The notes under the pieces were generated by a model. That model was not told where the DNA came from and ran no database searches. It saw only the letters and a program-made list of their open reading frames with translations. DNA of 64,000 nucleotides from Candidatus Lutibacillus vidarii (GTDB lineage Bacteria; Actinomycetota; Actinomycetes; Actinomycetales; Dermatophilaceae): NCBI GenBank assembly GCA_016717165.1, contig JADKGA010000003.1, positions 682,001-746,000 of the forward strand, read 5' to 3'. Both the position numbers and the translations under genes were made by a program. Below are positions 8,901 through 17,468 of this stretch, piece after piece (positions within the stretch are counted from its first letter, which is position 1; the number at the start of each line of letters is the position of its first letter).

Positions 8901-10835
8901 ATGGCACTGCTCCATACCGCGCCCGCTGAGGCGCACTCGGCTGCCGCCGAGGTGCTCGCCGGTCTTGACCCGACCCGGCGGGAGGCCTTCGGACTGCGTC
9001 TGGACCGGTGGTACGAGGACCTCATCAGCGGCCTGGAGCACGTCTACCCCGAGCACAACTGCGCCGCGCTCGCGTTGGCGCTGGTCCGGCACGCCGCGGC
9101 GGCATACCGTGACCGCGACCCCGAGCTGCACCGACTGGACGAGGCCCGCCTACTGCGCCCCGACTGGCTCCAGCAGCCCGAGATGGTCGGCTACGCGTGC
9201 TATGCGGACCGCTTCGCCGGCACCTTGGCCGGGGTGGGTGAGCACGCCGGCTACCTCGAGGAGCTCGGGGTTCACTACCTCCACCTCATGCCCCTGCTCC
9301 GGCCCCGCGACGGGGACAACGACGGGGGGTATGCCGTTGCGGACTACCGGACGATCCGACCCGACCTGGGGACCGTCGAGGACCTCAGAGCCCTCGCCAC
9401 GACGCTGCGCCATCGCGGGATCTCGCTGGTTCTCGACCTCGTCCTCAACCACGTCGCCCGCGAGCACGAGTGGGCGGTCAAGGCTCGAGCGGGCGACCCG
9501 GCATACCAGAAGTACTTCTACCTCTACCCCGACCGGAGCCTGCCGGACCAGTACGAGCAGACCCTGCCCGACGTCTTCCCCGACTTCGCCCCGGGCAACT
9601 TCACCTGGGACGAGGACCTCAACGGGTGGGTCTGGACGACCTTCAACGAGTGGCAGTGGGACGTCAACTGGGCCAACCCGGAGGTGCTCCTCGAGTATGT
9701 CGACGTCATCTTCTTCCTCGCCAACCTCGGGGTGGAGGTGCTCCGCCTCGACGCCATCGCCTTCCTCTGGAAACGGCTCGGCACGACCTGCCAGAACCAG
9801 GCCGAGGTCCACTCGCTCACCCAGGTGCTCCGCGCCGCGGCACGGCTGGCCTGCCCTGCGGTCGCCTTCAAGGCCGAGGCCATCGTCGGCCCCCGTGACC
9901 TGGCGCAGTACTTCGGCCAAGGCGAGCACGCCGGCCGGGTCAGCGACCTCGCCTACCACAACAGCCTCATGGTGCAGCTGTGGTCGATGATCGCGACCGG
10001 CGACGTCCATCTGAGTGCCTCCGCGCTGGGTGCGCTGCCCGCCATCCCCACGACGGCGACCTGGGTCACCTACGTCCGCTGCCATGACGACATCGGCTGG
10101 GCCATCGACGACGGGGACGCGGCGGCGGTCGGTCTCAACGGGGCCCTGCACCGGGCCTTCCTCGCCGACTGGTACTCCGGGACCTACGCCGGCTCACCGG
10201 CGGCCGGCCTGGTCTTCCAGCACAACGAGCAGACCGGCGACCGGCGCATCAGCGGGACCTCGGCCTCGCTGTGCGGCCTGGCGACCGCGACGACGGCCGA
10301 GGACGAGGGCCTGGCCCTGGCCCGGATGTTCCTCGTCCATGCGGTCGTGGGCGGGTGGGGAGGGGTGCCGGTCATCTGGTCCGGCGACGAGCTGGGCCTG
10401 CCGAACGACCCGGCATGGGCGAGCGAGCCGGGCCATGAGGACGACAACCGGTGGGCGCACCGGCCCCGGCTGGACTGGGCGCTGGCGGCCCACCGCACCG
10501 ACCTCACGACGACGACCGGGAAGGTCTTCCAGGGCATCGCCCACGTGAGCCGGGTGCGGGCCGCGCTGCCGCAGCTGCACGCCTCGGCCCCCTCGGAGGT
10601 CCTCCACGGCACCGACCCCGGAGTGCTGGCCACCCTGCGCCGGCACCCGAGCGGGGTCTTCGTCGGCCTCTACAACGTGACCGACTCGTGGCGCTCGTTC
10701 CCGGTGGCGCGGCTGGCCCAGGTCGGGATCACCACGCCCTTCGACGCCTTGTCCGGGCACGACCTCGCCGCCGGCTTCGACGGTCTGGTCTGGCTCAGCC
10801 CGTATGCCGCCCGCTGGGTCATCGACGGCGGCTGA
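8901..10835 (+). CDS. Amylosucrase (GH13)
   Basis: 644 residues, close to the size of characterised amylosucrases. Makes alpha-1,4-glucan from sucrose, releasing fructose (EC 2.4.1.4). The helical N-terminal domain is present (RLDRWYEDLISGLEHVYP), then the (beta/alpha)8 barrel: LVLDLVLNHVAREHEW, nucleophile Asp284 in LRLDAIAF, acid/base Glu326 in FKAEAI, third carboxylate Asp396 in RCHDDIGW. The insert NFTWDEDLNGWVWTTFNEW matches the amylosucrase B-domain pattern rather than trehalose synthase or amylase. No signal peptide, so cytoplasmic. It follows a terminator and is convergent with clpB, so is likely a single-gene unit. A sucrose hydrolase activity cannot be ruled out. Confidence 0.88.
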   Translation: MALLHTAPAEAHSAAAEVLAGLDPTRREAFGLRLDRWYEDLISGLEHVYPEHNCAALALALVRHAAAAYRDRDPELHRLDEARLLRPDWLQQPEMVGYACYADRFAGTLAGVGEHAGYLEELGVHYLHLMPLLRPRDGDNDGGYAVADYRTIRPDLGTVEDLRALATTLRHRGISLVLDLVLNHVAREHEWAVKARAGDPAYQKYFYLYPDRSLPDQYEQTLPDVFPDFAPGNFTWDEDLNGWVWTTFNEWQWDVNWANPEVLLEYVDVIFFLANLGVEVLRLDAIAFLWKRLGTTCQNQAEVHSLTQVLRAAARLACPAVAFKAEAIVGPRDLAQYFGQGEHAGRVSDLAYHNSLMVQLWSMIATGDVHLSASALGALPAIPTTATWVTYVRCHDDIGWAIDDGDAAAVGLNGALHRAFLADWYSGTYAGSPAAGLVFQHNEQTGDRRISGTSASLCGLATATTAEDEGLALARMFLVHAVVGGWGGVPVIWSGDELGLPNDPAWASEPGHEDDNRWAHRPRLDWALAAHRTDLTTTTGKVFQGIAHVSRVRAALPQLHASAPSEVLHGTDPGVLATLRRHPSGVFVGLYNVTDSWRSFPVARLAQVGITTPFDALSGHDLAAGFDGLVWLSPYAARWVIDGG

Positions 10836-10853
10836 CACGCCCGGCTCGACCGG

Positions 10854-13412
10854 TCAGCGCAGCCGCAGCGCGGTCCCCGACTCGTCGAGGTCGACCCCGA
10901 CGACCTGACCGTCGCGGATCTCCCCCGCGAGGAGCGCCCGGGCGAGCCGGTCGCCGATCTCGCGCTGGATGAGCCGACGAAGCGGCCGGGCGCCATACGC
11001 CGGGTCGTAGCCGGCCAGGGCGAGCCACTCGCGAGCCGCGGGCGTGACCTCGAGGGTGATCCGGCGGTCCCGCAGCCGGGTGGCCAGGGCCCGCACCTGC
11101 AGCTCGACGATCTCGCCGAGCTCGTCGGTGCTGAGGGCGTCGAAGATGACGACCTCGTCGAGCCGGTTGAGGAACTCCGGCTTGAAGGACGCGCGGACCG
11201 CCGCCAGGACCGACTCCCGCTTGTCCGGCTCGCTCAGCGTGGGGTCGACGAGGTAGGCCGAGCCGAGGTTGCTCGTCATGACGAGGATGACATTGCGGAA
11301 GTCGACCGTGCGGCCCTGGCCGTCGGTCAGCCGGCCGTCGTCGAGCACCTGGAGGAGGATGTCGAAGGTCTCCGGGTGGGCCTTCTCGACCTCGTCGAGC
11401 AGGACGACGCAGTAGGGTCGGCGGCGGACCGCCTCGGTGAGCTGGCCACCCTCCTCGTAGCCGACGTAGCCCGGAGGCGCACCGATGAGCCGGGCCACGG
11501 CGTGCCGCTCGGAGTACTCCGACATGTCGATGCGCACCATGGCGCGCTCGTCGTCGAAGAGGAAGTCGGCCAGCGCCTTCGCGAGCTCGGTCTTGCCGAC
11601 GCCGGTGGGGCCGAGGAAGAGGAAGGACCCGGTGGGCCGGTCGGGGTCGGCGATGCCCGCCCGCGAGCGCCGGACGGCGTCCGAGACGGCCCGCACCGCG
11701 GCGCCCTGGCCGATGAGCCGGGCGCCGATGAGCGACTCCATGGAGAGCAGCTTCTCGGTCTCGCCCTGGAGGATGCGCCCTGCCGGTATGCCGGTCCACG
11801 CCGAGATCACCTCGGCGATATCGTCGGCGCCGACCCGCTCCTTGACCATCTGGTCTCTCGGCCCGGCGGCCGCCTCGGCCTCCGACGCAGCGGCCAGCTC
11901 GCGCTCGAGGGCGGGGATATCGCCATACAGGAGCTTGGAGGCGGCGGCGTAGTCACCGTCGCGCTGGAGCCGCTCGGCCTGGGTACGCAGGTCGTCGACC
12001 CGCGCCTTGAGCTCGCCGACCCGGTTGAGCCCGGACTTCTCGGCCTCCCACCGGGCGTTGAGCGCGGCGAGCTCGTCGGTCTTGTCGGCGAGGTCCTTGC
12101 GCAGCCGGGCGAGCCGCTCGACCGAGGCCTCGTCGCTCTCCTGGGCCAGGTGCAGCTCCTCCATCGTCAGCCGGTCCACGGCGCGGCGGAGCTGGTCGAT
12201 CTCGACCGGAGAGGAGTCGATCTCCATCCGCAGCCGCGAGGCGGCCTCGTCGACGAGGTCGATGGCCTTGTCGGGCAGCTGGCGGCCGCTGATGAACCGG
12301 TCCGAGAGCGACGCGGCGGCGACGAGCGCCGCGTCCTCGATCTCGACCTTGTGGTGGGCCTCGTAGCGCTCCTTGAGCCCGCGGAGGATGGCGATGGTGT
12401 CCTCGACGCTGGGCTCGCCGACATACACCTGCTGGAAGCGGCGCTCCAGCGCCGGGTCCTTCTCGATGTGCTCGCGGTACTCGTCCAGCGTCGTCGCGCC
12501 GACCATCCGCAGCTCGCCACGGGCCAGCAGCGGCTTGAGCATGTTGCCGGCGTCCATGGCGCCCTCGCCGGTCGCGCCGGCACCGACGACGGTGTGCAGC
12601 TCGTCGATGAAGGTGACGACCTGCCCCTGCGCCCCGCGGATCTCCTCGAGGACGGCCTTGAGCCGCTCCTCGAACTCGCCGCGGTACTTCGCCCCGGCGA
12701 CCATCGCGCCGAGGTCGAGGCTGATGAGCCGCTTACCGCGCAGTGACTCGGGGACGTCGCCGTCGACGATCCGCTGGGCCAGCCCCTCGACGACGGCGGT
12801 CTTGCCGACGCCGGGCTCGCCGATGAGGACCGGGTTGTTCTTCGTCCGGCGGCTCAGCACCTGGACGACGCGGCGGATCTCGGCGTCGCGGCCGATGACC
12901 GGGTCGAGCTTGCCCTCGCGGGCCCGCTCGGTCAGGTCGGTGCCGTACTTGCCGAGGGCGTCGAAGGTCGCCTCCGGGGTCTCGCTGGTCACCTTCGCGC
13001 CACCACGAAGCCGCGGTATGCCGGCCTCCACCGCGGCGGCGTCGAGGCCGAACTGGCCGGTGCGGGCCAGGGCGAGCAGGAGGTGGTCGGTGGAGACGAA
13101 GGTGTCCGACATCGCGGCCATCGCGGCGCGGGCGTTCTCGAGCACCGCGAGGGTCGACCGGGACGGGGTGGGGCTGGCAACGCTGGAGCCGGTGACGCTG
13201 GGCAAGGCGTCGAGTGAGCGACGGGTCGTCTGGACCAGCTGCGTGGTGGTGGCTCCGGCGGCCTCGACCAGGGCCGAGGTCGTCGTGCCCTGCTGGTCGA
13301 GCAGCGCGGCCATGAGATGGGCCGGCTCGGTGTGCGGGTGCCCGGCCGCCGCGGCAGCGCGCACGGCAGCGGAGAAGGCCTCCTGTGCCTTGGTCGTCAG
13401 CTGCAGGTCCAT
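10854..13412 (-). CDS. clpB: ATP-dependent chaperone ClpB
   Basis: 852 residues, full length. Hsp100 disaggregase that works with DnaK/DnaJ/GrpE to rescue aggregated protein in the cytoplasm. Order: Clp_N repeats (1-145), NBD1 with GEPGVGKT and IDELHTVVGAG, the coiled-coil M domain (~400-520, RLRKDLADKTDELAALNARW), NBD2 with GPTGVGKTELAKALA, and the small D2 domain (YDPAYGARPLRRLIQ). The M domain excludes ClpA/ClpC. A HAIR element sits ~98 bp upstream of the ATG, indicating HspR repression. Confidence 0.97.
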   Translation of the reverse strand: MDLQLTTKAQEAFSAAVRAAAAAGHPHTEPAHLMAALLDQQGTTTSALVEAAGATTTQLVQTTRRSLDALPSVTGSSVASPTPSRSTLAVLENARAAMAAMSDTFVSTDHLLLALARTGQFGLDAAAVEAGIPRLRGGAKVTSETPEATFDALGKYGTDLTERAREGKLDPVIGRDAEIRRVVQVLSRRTKNNPVLIGEPGVGKTAVVEGLAQRIVDGDVPESLRGKRLISLDLGAMVAGAKYRGEFEERLKAVLEEIRGAQGQVVTFIDELHTVVGAGATGEGAMDAGNMLKPLLARGELRMVGATTLDEYREHIEKDPALERRFQQVYVGEPSVEDTIAILRGLKERYEAHHKVEIEDAALVAAASLSDRFISGRQLPDKAIDLVDEAASRLRMEIDSSPVEIDQLRRAVDRLTMEELHLAQESDEASVERLARLRKDLADKTDELAALNARWEAEKSGLNRVGELKARVDDLRTQAERLQRDGDYAAASKLLYGDIPALERELAAASEAEAAAGPRDQMVKERVGADDIAEVISAWTGIPAGRILQGETEKLLSMESLIGARLIGQGAAVRAVSDAVRRSRAGIADPDRPTGSFLFLGPTGVGKTELAKALADFLFDDERAMVRIDMSEYSERHAVARLIGAPPGYVGYEEGGQLTEAVRRRPYCVVLLDEVEKAHPETFDILLQVLDDGRLTDGQGRTVDFRNVILVMTSNLGSAYLVDPTLSEPDKRESVLAAVRASFKPEFLNRLDEVVIFDALSTDELGEIVELQVRALATRLRDRRITLEVTPAAREWLALAGYDPAYGARPLRRLIQREIGDRLARALLAGEIRDGQVVGVDLDESGTALRLR

Positions 13413-13509
13413 GGGTGCGGGTACTCCTTCACGGTGGTGCTAGTCGCGGTGGCGGCCGATCCTTCCGATCTGGCCGACAACGCGGTTCACCTGGGACAAC
13501 GGCCCAAAA

Positions 13510-13530
13510 GTTGAGCCTATTCCGCTCAAC
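13510..13530 (-). promoter_or_regulatory. HAIR element (HspR operator) upstream of clpB
   Basis: GTTGAGC, N7 (CTATTCC), GCTCAAC: a perfect 7-bp inverted repeat with the 7-bp spacing of the HAIR consensus CTTGAGT-N7-ACTCAAG. It lies between the terminator of the upstream protease gene and the clpB start, the expected promoter position. hspR itself is encoded at 19761-20204. Confidence 0.88.
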
Positions 13531-13542
13531 TCCCCGACACGC

Positions 13543-13598
13543 CGAGGGGCGCCCGGATCGCTCCGGACGCCCCTCGCGGTCCCCGACGACCGGGGACC
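13543..13598 (-). terminator. Double hairpin after the secreted protease gene
   Basis: Two consecutive stem-loops just past the protease stop: 13543-13557 pairs with 13562-13576 (15 bp, one mismatch, 4-nt loop), and 13578-13584 pairs with 13592-13598 (7 bp). They separate the protease transcript from the clpB promoter. Confidence 0.8.
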
Positions 13599-13606
13599 TG
13601 ACGGTG

Positions 13607-16600
13607 CTACTTCAGGACGTTGACCAGGGTGCGGCCCACCGTCGATGTCCCGTCGCCGTAGATCGCGGCGCCGAGGTACCGCTTGGCCGGGTCGAGCCCG
13701 GTCCACGCGATGGAGACCGAGGCCGCCGTGCCGATGCGGACCGCCTGGCTGGCCGGGGTCACCGTGAGGTTGCCGGCGGCCGAGCTGCCCAGGGCGTAGG
13801 ACACGAGGTGGATGTCCGTCGGGTCGGCCCCGGCGAACAGGTCGAGGGTGACCTCATAGGTCCCGGCTGCCGGGGCCTCCAAGGTGACCTCCTCCTCGGA
13901 TGTCCCTCCAGCGCTGGACCCGACTTCAACCCCGTCCTTGGAGACGACGAGGTCGATATCGGTGCCGGCAGGGTAGTCCGCGTCATAGGTCGCGAACCGG
14001 GCGACCCTCGTCCCTTCGGGGATGGTGACCGTCACCGTCGAGTTGGCTGCAAGCGTCGTCGTGGCGACCTGGTCCAGGCCCTCGACGAGCCCCGCCGCCG
14101 TGGCGGTGAGGCTGCCGGTGTACCCGGGGGTGACCGAGGCCATCGTGCTGCCGGAGGCGCCAGTCACTGCGATCTCCCGCGGCGCCGACACGGCGACGGG
14201 GCGCAACGCGATCGGACTGGTCACAATATGCCGGCTGTAGCCACTCCTCCACGTGAGCGACCCGAAGGCCCACTCACCCAGAGGTGCGGAGGTGCGCGTC
14301 AGAGTCACCGTGAAGGACGTCGACGCACCCGGGGGGACCGTGATGATTCTCGGGTTCACCGCTGCGGTGAAGCCGGGGGGAGCCTTGACCGAAGCGACAT
14401 ACCGCTCGCCGCGGCTGCTCGGGTTGGTCACTGTCCGGGTGATAACCTTCGATCCCGCCAACGCCCCAACCGCGATGCTTGGGTAGTTGAGGTTGCTCGG
14501 GTCCACTGACCCGTAGGTTTGGCAGAACGACGGGTCGGTGATGAGCTGGAACTGCCCAATGCCGCAGCCGTACCGGATCCAATCCAGCGACGTCGAGTTG
14601 TACACCAGGCCTGGGCTGAAGGCGTTGGCCGGACGAACATGTCCTGCACCATAGTCGAGTGGTGTCGCATCGGCCCCGGCTCGCTGGATGGGCAGTCCCT
14701 TATTGTCGAGCGTGGTCGCCGACGTCATGAGCGCCGACTTGATCGTCATCGGTGACCACTTCGGGTGGGCCTGGGTGATCAGCGCCGCGATGCCCGCGAT
14801 GTGCGGGGCCGACATCGACGTGCCCGACTCGGCGTTGAAGCTGTTGCCGTCCGGGTCGCCCGCCGGCGAGACGGCGGCGATGATGTCGACGCCCGGGGCG
14901 GTGATATCCGGCTTGAGCAGGTTCCCGTCACCGGCGAGAGCCGGGCCGTAGGACGAGAAGCCGGCCATCTCCGGGGCACGCACCGGTGTGGTGTCGGTGG
15001 CGTTGATCGTTGCCGTCGGGCTGCCACCTGCGGCGGCATACGCTTTGACCGCCGCGCCGTCGGTGGCCGTGAGGTGCACGGTCGGGACGGCGTGGAAGTC
15101 GGCGTTCAGGGTCTGCGCGTCGGAGGCATTGGCGAGGATCATACCGACCCCGCCGGCGGCCTTGACCGCGGCGCTCTTGTCCACCCGGGCGTTGGTCCCG
15201 CGGGTGCAGATGACGATCTTCCCGGCCACCTTGGCCGGGTCGAGCACCGGCTGGATGCCATTGGTCGGGTCGCTGTCTGCATCCGAGAAGCAGAGGCTGA
15301 GAGCGGTTGGGTCGGCCCCGTCCAGGCCGAGGACGCTGGAGTCGGCCACCGGCGCCGGACCGACAGCACCACCGACACCGAGACCGGTGTAGGTCGTCCC
15401 GTTGCCGAGGGTGACGGACTTGACCGTGCCGCGGTCCGAGGTGCTGGCGGCAACCGTCATCGTCCACGGCGAGTTGTGCGCAACGCTGCTCTCGCCGACG
15501 GTGTCACCGGAGTTGCCGGCTGAGGTCGACACGAAGACGCCCGCGTCGGCAGCGTTGAGGAAGGCGATCTCATCGGGGCTGACGACATAGGTGCTCGACC
15601 CGGAGATCGAGTAGTTGATGACGTCGACGCCGTCGGCCACCGCGTCGTCGATGGCGTGGACGAGGTCGGCCGTCGAGCCCGAGGCCCGCCCGTCCGGAGT
15701 AGCCCACAGGCCCTTGTACACCGCAATTCGCGCCTGCGGAGCCATGCCGCTCATCGAGCCGACGCTGCCGCCGTTGATGACCGCGTCGACACCGTAGTTG
15801 CCCGCGGCGGTCGAGGCGGTGTGCGACCCGTGACCGTTATAGTCGCGCGGCGAGAGGAACTCGAAGCTCTCGACGTCGACCCCCTCGTGGTAGTACCGGG
15901 CGCCGATGACCTTGTTGTTGCACGTCACGGGGTTGTTCTCGCCGACGTCGCAGGTACCGTGCCACTTCCTGGTGATACGGGTCGCGTCCGGGCGGGGGCT
16001 GGGCAGTGAAGCGAAGCTGGCGCTCTCCGGCCAGAAGCCGGAGTCGATGATGCCGACGATGACGCCCAAGCCGGCCTTGTCGAGCCCGCCAAGCTTGGTC
16101 TGCCACACGCCGGTCGGGCCGGATAGCCCGAGGAAGCCTGGGGTCCGGATGGTGTCGGTGGTCCGGATCTCGTCGGCCCAGACGTGCACCACACCTGGCG
16201 TCCGCTCGACCTGCTTGGCCTGGTCCTTGGTAAGCCGGGCCGCGAAGCCGTTGAAGGCGGTGGTGTAGTCGATCGTCCTCGCCGAGACCGCGACCTTAGC
16301 CCGGCTCAGCACGGCGGCGTGCTGCGAGACCAGCGTGGCGGAGTATGCCTTGGCGGCCGACGAGCGTGAGTCGACCCGCTCGCCCTCCCCCGGCTTGGTG
16401 CGGCTCAGCCCAGCGACACCGCCGGTGTAGGTCGCCACCGGCGACCCGCTGACCTGGATGATGTACAGGCCGGTCTTCGAAGCGGCAGCGTCGGCCGGAG
16501 TGGCCAGAGCTGCGAGCCCCAGGGGCGCGACGACGGCAACGGCGGATGCGGCGATGAGACCGCGGATCCGGGACCGCCTCGGCGCAAGGGTGTCTTTCAC
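13607..16600 (-). CDS. Secreted subtilisin-like serine protease (S8) with PA and C-terminal Fn3-like domains
   Basis: 997 residues, GTG start at 16600 with a strong GGGAGG site 7 bp upstream. Signal peptide ends near PADAAASK. Inhibitor_I9 propeptide (~45-140, ending VHVWADEI), then the catalytic domain with Asp186 (IIDSGFWPE), His257 (NGHGSHTAS) and Ser595 (SGTSMSAPH). The 340-residue gap between His and Ser holds a PA domain (GKIVICTRGTNARVDKSAA). After ~710 an Fn3_6-like domain (NYPSIAVGAL ... TRTVTNPSSRGERYVASV) and a C-terminal beta-domain (TVTPASQAVRIGTAASVSI). No LPXTG or membrane anchor, so released. Likely a general extracellular peptidase of the cucumisin-like group; substrate unknown. 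Stands alone with its own terminators. Confidence 0.93.
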   Translation of the reverse strand: MKDTLAPRRSRIRGLIAASAVAVVAPLGLAALATPADAAASKTGLYIIQVSGSPVATYTGGVAGLSRTKPGEGERVDSRSSAAKAYSATLVSQHAAVLSRAKVAVSARTIDYTTAFNGFAARLTKDQAKQVERTPGVVHVWADEIRTTDTIRTPGFLGLSGPTGVWQTKLGGLDKAGLGVIVGIIDSGFWPESASFASLPSPRPDATRITRKWHGTCDVGENNPVTCNNKVIGARYYHEGVDVESFEFLSPRDYNGHGSHTASTAAGNYGVDAVINGGSVGSMSGMAPQARIAVYKGLWATPDGRASGSTADLVHAIDDAVADGVDVINYSISGSSTYVVSPDEIAFLNAADAGVFVSTSAGNSGDTVGESSVAHNSPWTMTVAASTSDRGTVKSVTLGNGTTYTGLGVGGAVGPAPVADSSVLGLDGADPTALSLCFSDADSDPTNGIQPVLDPAKVAGKIVICTRGTNARVDKSAAVKAAGGVGMILANASDAQTLNADFHAVPTVHLTATDGAAVKAYAAAGGSPTATINATDTTPVRAPEMAGFSSYGPALAGDGNLLKPDITAPGVDIIAAVSPAGDPDGNSFNAESGTSMSAPHIAGIAALITQAHPKWSPMTIKSALMTSATTLDNKGLPIQRAGADATPLDYGAGHVRPANAFSPGLVYNSTSLDWIRYGCGIGQFQLITDPSFCQTYGSVDPSNLNYPSIAVGALAGSKVITRTVTNPSSRGERYVASVKAPPGFTAAVNPRIITVPPGASTSFTVTLTRTSAPLGEWAFGSLTWRSGYSRHIVTSPIALRPVAVSAPREIAVTGASGSTMASVTPGYTGSLTATAAGLVEGLDQVATTTLAANSTVTVTIPEGTRVARFATYDADYPAGTDIDLVVSKDGVEVGSSAGGTSEEEVTLEAPAAGTYEVTLDLFAGADPTDIHLVSYALGSSAAGNLTVTPASQAVRIGTAASVSIAWTGLDPAKRYLGAAIYGDGTSTVGRTLVNVLK

Positions 16601-16764
16601 ATGTCCTCCCGAGTCAGGGGTATGAGGGGCTGCGGGCCCCGCACGAAGCCTAAGCGCGACAGAGTCTGCGGACTACCCTTTCCCACACCGAACTTCTTCT
16701 TGCGCAAGGCGCGTGCCTCGGGATGGCCCGGTTGGGAGGTGGCTCGGCGGCATACCCTGGCGGT

Positions 16765-17289
16765 ATGACGGCCAGGGTCGAGGCGGTCCTCGGCGACCTC
16801 ACCCAGCAGCGGGTCGACGCCATCGTCAACGCCGCGAACTCCACCCTCCTCGGCGGTGGAGGCGTCGACGGTGCCATCCATGCGGCTGCCGGGCCGCGGC
16901 TGCTCGAGGAGTGCCGACGGGTCCGACGAACGGCATACCCGGACGGTCTTCCGGTGGGCGAGGCGGTGGCAACCGGCGGGGGTGACCTCCCCTGCCGGTG
17001 GGTGATCCACACCGTGGGGCCGAACTGGAGCCGGGGGCAGCGCGACACCGCGCAGCTGGCGTCGTGCTATGAGACCTCGCTGGACGTCGCGGTCGGCCTG
17101 GGGGCGCGGAGCATCGCCTTCCCCGCGGTGAGCGCAGGGGCCTACGGCTGGGCGGCCGTGACGGTGGCCGACACGGCGGTCGCGGCGGTCCGCCGGTCGG
17201 CGGCGGCGGAGCAGCTCGACCTCGTCCGGTTCGTCCTCTTCGGACGCCCGGTCCACGACGAGTTCGTCAGGGCGTTGGGCGCGTCGTGA
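16765..17289 (+). CDS. Macro domain protein (O-acetyl-ADP-ribose deacetylase type)
   Basis: 174 residues from the ATG at 16765; an upstream in-frame ATG at 16723 would add residues with no homology and no better site. Macro-domain signatures: VLGDLTQQRVDAIVNAAN, GGGGVDGAIHAAAG, WVIHTVGPNW and IAFPAVSAGAYGW. The Asn-Ala-Ala-Asn and GGGGVD elements are those of the MacroD/YmdB subgroup, which removes acetyl or ADP-ribosyl groups. Cytoplasmic, apparently monocistronic. Nothing nearby suggests a dedicated ADP-ribosyltransferase partner. Confidence 0.92.
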   Translation: MTARVEAVLGDLTQQRVDAIVNAANSTLLGGGGVDGAIHAAAGPRLLEECRRVRRTAYPDGLPVGEAVATGGGDLPCRWVIHTVGPNWSRGQRDTAQLASCYETSLDVAVGLGARSIAFPAVSAGAYGWAAVTVADTAVAAVRRSAAAEQLDLVRFVLFGRPVHDEFVRALGAS

Positions 17290-17398
17290 CCGGGTCGCTG
17301 CGGCGGGCCACGGCGGCCACGGCGCGGCCACGGCACACGCTCGGCTGACGTACGGGGCAGCGGACCCGCAAGAGTGTTCCAGACCACCCCGACCTGCA

Positions 17399-17452
17399 CA
17401 CACGCCGCCCACCGTCGCCGGTGGAGGGACCGGCGACAGCGGGCGGCGTGTG
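17399..17452. terminator. Long bidirectional hairpin between the macro gene and the surface-protein gene
   Basis: CACACGCCGCCC (17399-17410) pairs with GGGCGGCGTGTG (17441-17452), and inside it GTCGCCGGT pairs with ACCGGCGAC around a ggaggg loop. The two genes converge on it, so it can stop both transcripts. The flanking region 17290-17468 holds nothing else I can support. Confidence 0.85.
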
Positions 17453-17468
17453 GTTCCGCCCTGTCGCG

